The notes under the pieces were generated by a model. It worked only from the letters and a program-made list of their open reading frames with translations. It did no database searches and was not told where the DNA came from. Shown here piece after piece: positions 7,410-11,953 of a stretch of 11,953 nt of DNA. Origin of the DNA: Alphaproteobacteria bacterium (GTDB taxonomy: Bacteria > Pseudomonadota > Alphaproteobacteria > UBA828); the NCBI GenBank assembly GCA_022826345.1, contig JAJDVB010000034.1:1-11953 (forward strand), read 5' to 3'. A program made the translations under genes and the position numbers. Each line of letters opens with the position of its first letter. Positions within the stretch are counted from its first letter, which is position 1.

Positions 7410-7998
7410 AGCGAACGGCCAGAACGGCGCCCAGGCGAACGGCGAGGCGAAGGGCCCGAGCCGGTTGAAATTGCTCTACGAGAGCGAGATCAGGCCCGGC
7501 CTGATGCAGCAGTTCGGCTACGCCAACATCATGCAGGCGCCGAAGCTGGACAAGATCGTGATCAACATGGGCGTTGGCGAAGGGGCCACGGACAACAAGA
7601 AGATCGATGCCGCGGTTCAGGACATGACGCTGATCGCCGGCCAGAAACCCATCGTCACCAGGGCGCGCAAGTCGGTCGCCGCGTTCAAGGTGCGCAACGG
7701 CATGCAGGTCGGCTGCAAGACAACGCTCCGGCGGGAGCGGATGTATGAGTTCCTCGACCGGCTAGTGACGATTGCGTTGCCGCGTGTGCGCGACTTTCGC
7801 GGGCTGTCGGCCCGTGCCTTCGACGGCCGGGGCAACTACGCGTTGGGCCTCAAGGAGCAGATCATCTTTCCCGAGATCGACTACGACAAGGTCGATCAGG
7901 TGCGCGGATTGAATGTCGTCATTTGCACGACGGCGATGACCGATGACGAGGGCCGGGCGCTGCTCGCCGGCTTTCAGATGCCGTTCGTCGGCCAGTAA
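7402..7998 (+). CDS. rplE: 50S ribosomal protein L5
   Basis: L5 binds 5S rRNA with L18 and contacts P-site tRNA. The core begins at about residue 19 ([17 protein letters not shown]). It shows [76 protein letters not shown] and [14 protein letters not shown]. The 198-residue length exceeds the usual 179-185 because of an N-terminal Asn/Gly/Ala/Glu-rich extension of about 18 residues. The strong ribosome binding site at 7388-7395 argues that this extension is translated. The start overlaps rplX by eight bases. Confidence 0.97.
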   Translation: MSEANGQNGAQANGEAKGPSRLKLLYESEIRPGLMQQFGYANIMQAPKLDKIVINMGVGEGATDNKKIDAAVQDMTLIAGQKPIVTRARKSVAAFKVRNGMQVGCKTTLRRERMYEFLDRLVTIALPRVRDFRGLSARAFDGRGNYALGLKEQIIFPEIDYDKVDQVRGLNVVICTTAMTDDEGRALLAGFQMPFVGQ

Positions 7999-8021
7999 GG
8001 GCAGAGGGGCCGGGCTGAGAG

Positions 8022-8327
8022 ATGGCGAAGAAGAGCACGATCGAGAAGAACAAGCGGCGCCAGCGGATGGCAACGCGGGATGCTGCCAAGCGGGCGGACC
8101 TGCGCGCCATCGTGCGCGACCGTTCGCTGCCGGCGGAGGAGCGCTTCGCGGCGCAGCTCAAGCTCGCCAAGCTGCCGCGCAACGGCGCGCAGGTGCGGGT
8201 GCGCAACCGCTGCGGGCTGACCGGCCGGCCGCGCGGCACCTACCGTAAGTTCGGGCTCTCGCGCATCGCGCTCCGGGAGCTCGCCTCGGCGGGCCAGGTG
8301 CCCGGCATGGTCAAATCGAGCTGGTGA
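8022..8327 (+). CDS. rpsN: 30S ribosomal protein S14, long zinc-free form
   Basis: S14 joins the small-subunit head late in assembly with S3 and S10. The 101-residue length and the motif [12 protein letters not shown] (61-72) identify the long form that lacks the two CxxC zinc pairs: only one Cys (64) is present. The C-terminus [18 protein letters not shown] is typical. A 23-nt gap follows rplE, with AGAGGGG (8003-8009) rather far upstream. A zinc-responsive paralogue, if any, is not in this window. Confidence 0.97.
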   Translation: MAKKSTIEKNKRRQRMATRDAAKRADLRAIVRDRSLPAEERFAAQLKLAKLPRNGAQVRVRNRCGLTGRPRGTYRKFGLSRIALRELASAGQVPGMVKSSW

Positions 8328-8337
8328 GGCGCAGGCC

Positions 8338-8733
8338 ATGATGACTGACCCTCTGGCGGACATGTTGACCCGAATTCGGAACGGGCAGCAGGCACGCAAG
8401 TCCGCCGTCATGTCGCCGGCGTCCAAGTTGCGCGCTGGCGTGCTCGATGTCCTTCAGCGGGAAGGCTACATCCGCGGCTACTCGAAGACGGAATCGGACA
8501 CCGGCAAGCCCGCGTTCTCGATCGAGCTCAAGTACCAGGAAGGCCGTCCGGTGATCGCCGAGCTCCATCGGGTGTCGAAGCCCGGCCGGCGGGTCTATTC
8601 GGGCATCAAGGACCTGCCGCGATACTACGGCGGCCTCGGGATCTCCATTCTGTCGACGCCGCGCGGCGTGCTTTCGGACAACGAGGCGCGCCAGCGGAAC
8701 GTCGGCGGCGAAGTGCTCTGCCGGGTGTTCTGA
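8338..8733 (+). CDS. rpsH: 30S ribosomal protein S8
   Basis: S8 is a primary binder of the central 16S rRNA domain and is the translational repressor of the spc operon in E. coli. The 131-residue protein starts [17 protein letters not shown]. The first of two adjacent ATGs (8338) is chosen because GAGG (8326-8329) fits it slightly better. The C-terminal RNA-binding signature [20 protein letters not shown] ending in VLCRVF is complete. rplF begins one base after the stop. Confidence 0.97.
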   Translation: MMTDPLADMLTRIRNGQQARKSAVMSPASKLRAGVLDVLQREGYIRGYSKTESDTGKPAFSIELKYQEGRPVIAELHRVSKPGRRVYSGIKDLPRYYGGLGISILSTPRGVLSDNEARQRNVGGEVLCRVF

Positions 8734-8734
8734 G

Positions 8735-9268
8735 ATGTCCCGCGTCGGCAAGAACCCGGTCCCCGTGCCCGAGGGCGTCGAGGTGACCATCGACGGTGCG
8801 GCGGTCGCGGTGAGCGGCAAGCTGGGCAGCCTCGAGGCCACCATCGCGTCCGAAGTGAGCGCCGTGCTCGAAGGCGGCCAGGTTTCGGTCACACCGCGCG
8901 GGGACGACAAGCGCTCGCGTCAGCTGTGGGGGCTCACCCGAAGCATCATCAACAACATGGTCGTGGGCGTGAGTCAGGGCTTCCACAAGGACCTGCAGAT
9001 CGAGGGCGTCGGCTACCGGGCTGCGGTCGAGGGCAAGACGCTCACCCTCGATCTCGGCTACAGCCACAGGGTGCGCTACCCGATTCCCGACGGCATCGAG
9101 ATCACGTGCGAGCGGCCGACGGCGATCAGGGTCGCCGGCTATGACCGCCAGGCGGTCGGCCAGGTCGCCGCCGAGATACGGGCCTTCCGCAAGCCCGAGC
9201 CCTACAAGGGCAAGGGCATCCGCTATGTCGGCGAATACGTCCGGCGCAAGGAGGGCAAGAAGAAGTAG
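8735..9268 (+). CDS. rplF: 50S ribosomal protein L6
   Basis: L6 lies near the sarcin-ricin loop and helps the factor-binding site form. The 177-residue length is typical for the family. The two homologous domains are visible: [17 protein letters not shown] at the start, [20 protein letters not shown] (64-83), GVGYRA (91-96), and the second-domain signature [12 protein letters not shown] (153-164) with a Lys-rich end. It starts one base after the rpsH TGA. The Lys/Gly codons near its end include AAGGAGGG (9248-9255), 15 nt before rplR. Confidence 0.97.
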   Translation: MSRVGKNPVPVPEGVEVTIDGAAVAVSGKLGSLEATIASEVSAVLEGGQVSVTPRGDDKRSRQLWGLTRSIINNMVVGVSQGFHKDLQIEGVGYRAAVEGKTLTLDLGYSHRVRYPIPDGIEITCERPTAIRVAGYDRQAVGQVAAEIRAFRKPEPYKGKGIRYVGEYVRRKEGKKK

Positions 9269-9270
9269 CC

Positions 9271-9621
9271 ATGAGCAGGACCGATTTCGATAAGCGCAAG
9301 CAACGGGTGCGGTTCAAGCTGCGGACCGCCGCCGGTGGCAGGCCGCGGCTCTCGGTCTTCCGCTCTAACCGCCATATTTACGCCCAACTCATCGACGATG
9401 GAGAGGGCCGGACCGTGGCTGCCGCATCGACGGTGGAAGGCACGCTGCGCAGCCAGAATGGGGCGGACCGCGAGGCCGCGGGCCGTGTCGGCACCCTCAT
9501 CGCTGAGCGCGCACTCGCTGCCGGGCACAAGGAGGTCGTGTTCGACCGCGGCGGATACCAGTATCACGGGCGCGTCAAGGCGCTCGCCGAGGCGGCCCGC
9601 GAAGGCGGCCTCTCTTTCTAA
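9271..9621 (+). CDS. rplR: 50S ribosomal protein L18
   Basis: L18 binds 5S rRNA and brings it to the large subunit with L5. The 116-residue protein has the basic N-terminal part ([11 protein letters not shown]), then [20 protein letters not shown]. It continues with [31 protein letters not shown], and the C-terminal [20 protein letters not shown] ending in LSF. All landmarks match the family and the length equals the norm (about 117). It is two bases from the rplF stop. Confidence 0.97.
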   Translation: MSRTDFDKRKQRVRFKLRTAAGGRPRLSVFRSNRHIYAQLIDDGEGRTVAAASTVEGTLRSQNGADREAAGRVGTLIAERALAAGHKEVVFDRGGYQYHGRVKALAEAAREGGLSF

Positions 9622-9636
9622 GGGGAAGGGCCCGGT

Positions 9637-10221
9637 ATGGCACGACCAGGCATGGAGCGGGATCGAGATCGGGATCGCGGCGGTCGCGGACGTGACCGCG
9701 AAGAGCCCGAGCTTCTGGACAAGCTGGTCAGCATCAACCGCGTCGCCAAGGTGGTGAAGGGCGGCCGGCGGTTCGGCTTCTCAGCGCTCGTCGTGGTCGG
9801 CGACCAGCGCGGGCGTGTGGGCGGCGGCTCGGGCAAGGCGCGGGAGGTGCCGGAGGCGATCCGCAAGGCCACCGAGCAGGCCAGGCGCCGCATGGTTCGC
9901 GTGCCGCTTCGCGAGGGGCGCACGCTGCATCACGACGTCCAGGGCCGCTTCGGAGCGGGCAAGGTGATCATCCGCGCGGCACCCCCCGGCACCGGCATCA
10001 TCGCCGGCGGGCCGATGCGCGCCGTGTTCGAGATGCTGGGCGTGAAGGACGTGGTCGCCAAGTCGGTGGGCACGTCGAACCCGCAGAACATGGTCAAGGC
10101 CACCTTCGATGCGCTCGGGCGCTGCCACTCGCCGCGCGCCGTCGCCGCCAAGCGCAACCGCACGGTGGGCCAAATTTTCGGCCAGAGCGACTCCGCCAAG
10201 GAGCAGAAGGAGCAGGCGTAG
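9637..10221 (+). CDS. rpsE: 30S ribosomal protein S5
   Basis: S5 shapes the decoding region and the mRNA entry channel. The 194-residue protein has an N-terminal Arg/Asp-rich extension (residues 5-23, with RDRDRDR repeats) of the kind common in alphaproteobacteria. The double-stranded-RNA-binding-like core follows: [20 protein letters not shown] (30-49), [20 protein letters not shown] (66-85) and [18 protein letters not shown]. At residues 62-66 the usual GFGxG reads GGGSG, so the Phe is a Gly (position 63), which is unusual. The start at 9637 has AGGGGAAGGG (9621-9630) 6 nt upstream. The end of the gene provides a possible site for rpmD. Confidence 0.96.
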   Translation: MARPGMERDRDRDRGGRGRDREEPELLDKLVSINRVAKVVKGGRRFGFSALVVVGDQRGRVGGGSGKAREVPEAIRKATEQARRRMVRVPLREGRTLHHDVQGRFGAGKVIIRAAPPGTGIIAGGPMRAVFEMLGVKDVVAKSVGTSNPQNMVKATFDALGRCHSPRAVAAKRNRTVGQIFGQSDSAKEQKEQA

Positions 10222-10224
10222 GCC

Positions 10225-10449
10225 ATGGCACGGAGCAAGAAGGCCGCGGCGGCGCCCAAGGTGCGGGTGACCCAGATCGGCAGCCCCATCGGCCGGCCGG
10301 CGAATCAGCGCGCCACCCTGGTGGGCCTCGGCCTTAACAAGATGCATCGGAGCCGCGTGCTTGAGGACACGCCCGCGGTGCGCGGCATGATTGACAAGAT
10401 TCCGCACCTCGTGCGGGCCGAGCCGGTGGACGCGGCGGAGGCTGAGTAA
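10225..10449 (+). CDS. rpmD: 50S ribosomal protein L30
   Basis: L30 is a small large-subunit protein near 5S rRNA. The core [20 protein letters not shown] followed by [19 protein letters not shown] is diagnostic. At 74 residues it is longer than the approximately 60-residue norm, with a short Lys/Ala N-terminal extension and an Ala/Glu C-terminal tail (VDAAEAE). It begins three bases after the rpsE stop. AAGGAG (10207-10212) within rpsE is 12 nt upstream. Its TAA stop shares the last A with the rplO ATG (TAATG). Confidence 0.96.
   Translation: MARSKKAAAAPKVRVTQIGSPIGRPANQRATLVGLGLNKMHRSRVLEDTPAVRGMIDKIPHLVRAEPVDAAEAE
10437..10441 (+). promoter_or_regulatory. Ribosome binding site of rplO within rpmD
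   Basis: GGAGG is formed by the Glu/Ala codons at the end of rpmD and lies 7 nt before the rplO ATG at 10449, which overlaps the rpmD stop by one base. Confidence 0.65.
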
Positions 10450-10964
10450 TGAGGCTGAACGAACTCGCTGACCGCTCAGGCGCGTCCAAGAAGGGGCGCA
10501 GGCTCGGGCGCGGCATCGGCTCGGGCCGTGGCAAGACCTCGGGGCGCGGCCACAAGGGCCAGAAGTCGCGGGCCGGCGTCGCCCTCAAGGGCTTCGAGGG
10601 CGGCCAGATGCCGCTCTATCGGCGCTTGCCGAAGCGGGTCTTCACCAACGCTCGTTTCCGCAAGACCTTCGAAACCGTCAACATCGGACGCCTGCAGGAG
10701 GCGATCGAGAGCGGGCGGATCGACGCGGGCGCACCCGTGACCGAAGCCGCGCTGGCTGCGGCCGGGCTCACGCGTGGCCGACACGGCGTGCGTCTGCTCG
10801 CCAAGGGCCGGATCGAGAGCGCGGTTGCCGTCGAGGTCACCGGCGCATCCAAGGCGGCCGTCGCCGCGGTGGAAGCCGCTGGCGGCTCGGTGACCCTGAG
10901 CGGCGCGGTCAAGGCCGAGGCGAAGGCCGAGAAAGCGGCCGAGGATACGGCAGAGGACGCCTAG
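10449..10964 (+). CDS. rplO: 50S ribosomal protein L15
   Basis: L15 is a late-assembly protein with a long Gly/Arg-rich N-terminal arm buried in 23S rRNA. The 171-residue protein shows [20 protein letters not shown] and the signature arm [18 protein letters not shown] (24-41). [14 protein letters not shown] follows, then the globular part with [20 protein letters not shown]. It is longer than E. coli L15 (144 residues), partly through an Ala/Lys/Glu tail ([16 protein letters not shown]). Tails like this are common in alphaproteobacterial ribosomal proteins. secY begins five bases later. Confidence 0.97.
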   Translation: MRLNELADRSGASKKGRRLGRGIGSGRGKTSGRGHKGQKSRAGVALKGFEGGQMPLYRRLPKRVFTNARFRKTFETVNIGRLQEAIESGRIDAGAPVTEAALAAAGLTRGRHGVRLLAKGRIESAVAVEVTGASKAAVAAVEAAGGSVTLSGAVKAEAKAEKAAEDTAEDA

Positions 10965-10969
10965 CGGAC

Positions 10970-11953
10970 GTGGCTTCGGCAGCCGAACAACTCGCTGCGA
11001 ACCTCAACTTCGGGGCCTTTGCCAAGGCGAAGGAGCTTCAGAAGCGCCTGCTCTTCACGCTTGGCGCGCTGATCATCTACAGGCTCGGCACCTACATCCC
11101 GATCCCGGGCATCGATCCGGTGGTGCTGGACGAGGTGTTCCAGCAGCAGGCCGGCGGCATCCTCGGCATGTTCAACATGTTCGCCGGCGGCGCGCTCGGG
11201 CGCATGACCATCTTCGCGCTCAACATCATGCCGTACATCTCGGCCGCCATCATCATCCAGCTGATGACGACGGTCTCGCCGCACCTCGCCCAGCTCAAGA
11301 AGGAAGGTGAGGCTGGGCGCAAGAAGATCAATCAGTACCCCCGCTACGGCACCGTCTTCCTCGCTGCGCTGCAGGCCTTCGGCATTTCTTCGGGCCTTGA
11401 GGGCTACAGCGGCCAGAGCGGCGATCTGGTGCTGGATCCGGGCGGATTCTTCCGCCTGACCACGGTGGTGACGCTGACTGGCGGCACCATCTTCCTGATG
11501 TGGCTGGGTGAGCAGATTACCGCGAGAGGGGTCGGCAACGGCATATCGCTGATCATCTTCGCCGGCATTGTGGCGGAGCTTCCGGGCGCGCTCGCGAGCA
11601 CACTGGAGCTCGGCCGAACCGGTGCTCTCTCTGCGGTCGTGCTCATCGCGCTCTTCATCATGGCGATCGCCGTCATCGGCTTCATCGTCTTCATCGAGCG
11701 TGCGCAGCGTCGCATCGTCGTCCAGTACCCCAAACGACAAGTGGGCCGCCGCATGTTCGGCGGCGAGCAAACCCATCTGCCGTTGAAGGTCAACACCGCC
11801 GGCGTGATCCCGCCGATCTTCGCAAGCTCGATCCTGCTGCTGCCGATCACCGCGCTCAGCATCAACGCGGGCTCCGGCCCTGAGTGGCTGACGGCGCTGA
11901 CCAGCTATCTCGGTCGCGGCCAGCCGATCTACATGATCATCTACGCGGCGGCG
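10970..11953 (+). CDS. secY: Protein translocase subunit SecY (3' end outside the window)
   Basis: SecY is the membrane channel of the SecYEG translocon. The first 328 of an expected ~440 residues are present, and the frame is open to the window edge. The start is GTG at 10970, giving the familiar N-terminus [20 protein letters not shown]; no ATG is available nearby and the Shine-Dalgarno sequence is weak, so coupling to rplO is likely. Visible landmarks are a first membrane segment at about 26-45, YIPIPGID, a plug and second segment with [20 protein letters not shown] (71-90), [12 protein letters not shown] (118-129), [20 protein letters not shown] (180-199), cytosolic [14 protein letters not shown] (243-256) and [18 protein letters not shown] (270-287). 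Confidence 0.97.
   Translation, partial: MASAAEQLAANLNFGAFAKAKELQKRLLFTLGALIIYRLGTYIPIPGIDPVVLDEVFQQQAGGILGMFNMFAGGALGRMTIFALNIMPYISAAIIIQLMTTVSPHLAQLKKEGEAGRKKINQYPRYGTVFLAALQAFGISSGLEGYSGQSGDLVLDPGGFFRLTTVVTLTGGTIFLMWLGEQITARGVGNGISLIIFAGIVAELPGALASTLELGRTGALSAVVLIALFIMAIAVIGFIVFIERAQRRIVVQYPKRQVGRRMFGGEQTHLPLKVNTAGVIPPIFASSILLLPITALSINAGSGPEWLTALTSYLGRGQPIYMIIYAAA

Overview
This window is the first two thirds of a bacterial ribosomal-protein supercluster, read entirely on the + strand, with one tRNA gene and one elongation-factor gene at its head. Base composition is GC-rich. The EF-Tu, SecY, L5, S3, L16 and S14 sequences have an alphaproteobacterial look, and the SecY N-terminus resembles Rhodospirillales-type proteins. 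That placement is from memory of the families, not from a search.

Layout. Positions 1-65 hold no recognised gene. Then come tRNA-Gly(TCC) at 66-139, tuf (EF-Tu) at 202-1392, and an unbroken S10-spc order: rpsJ, rplC, rplD, rplW, rplB, rpsS, rplV, rpsC, rplP, rpmC, rpsQ, rplN, rplX, rplE, rpsN, rpsH, rplF, rplR, rpsE, rpmD, rplO and secY. secY starts at a GTG at 10970 and runs off the right edge after 328 codons. Gene spacing is tiny, from an 8-base overlap to 38 bases within the ribosomal cluster. No terminator or convincing internal promoter is visible, so the block is probably transcribed as one or a few long mRNAs. No stretch longer than about 65 bases lacks a gene.

How the genes work together. 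The tRNA and EF-Tu deliver aminoacyl-tRNA. The 21 ribosomal proteins build both subunits: S3, S5, S8, S10, S14, S17 and S19 for the small one, and L2, L3, L4, L5, L6, L14, L15, L16, L18, L22, L23, L24, L29 and L30 for the large one. SecY is the export channel that docks at the L23/L29/L24 region of the exit tunnel. Many starts overlap or abut the previous stop, which suggests translational coupling.

What is unusual. (1) tuf sits directly behind tRNA-Gly, the usual upstream neighbour of the second tuf copy (tufB), but directly ahead of rpsJ, the usual downstream neighbour of the fusA-linked copy (tufA). rpsL, rpsG and fusA are not where they would be expected. (2) tuf uses very different synonymous codons from the ribosomal genes (Thr is ACG in 31 of 33 cases), except in its last 24 codons, which match the neighbours. 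Together these point to recombination between tuf copies or to an assembly joint inside a repeated gene. (3) L3 carries a roughly 61-residue acidic C-terminal tail whose final Glu codons also form the ribosome binding site of rplD. I found no sign of an undescribed multi-gene system; most of the window is conserved housekeeping sequence.
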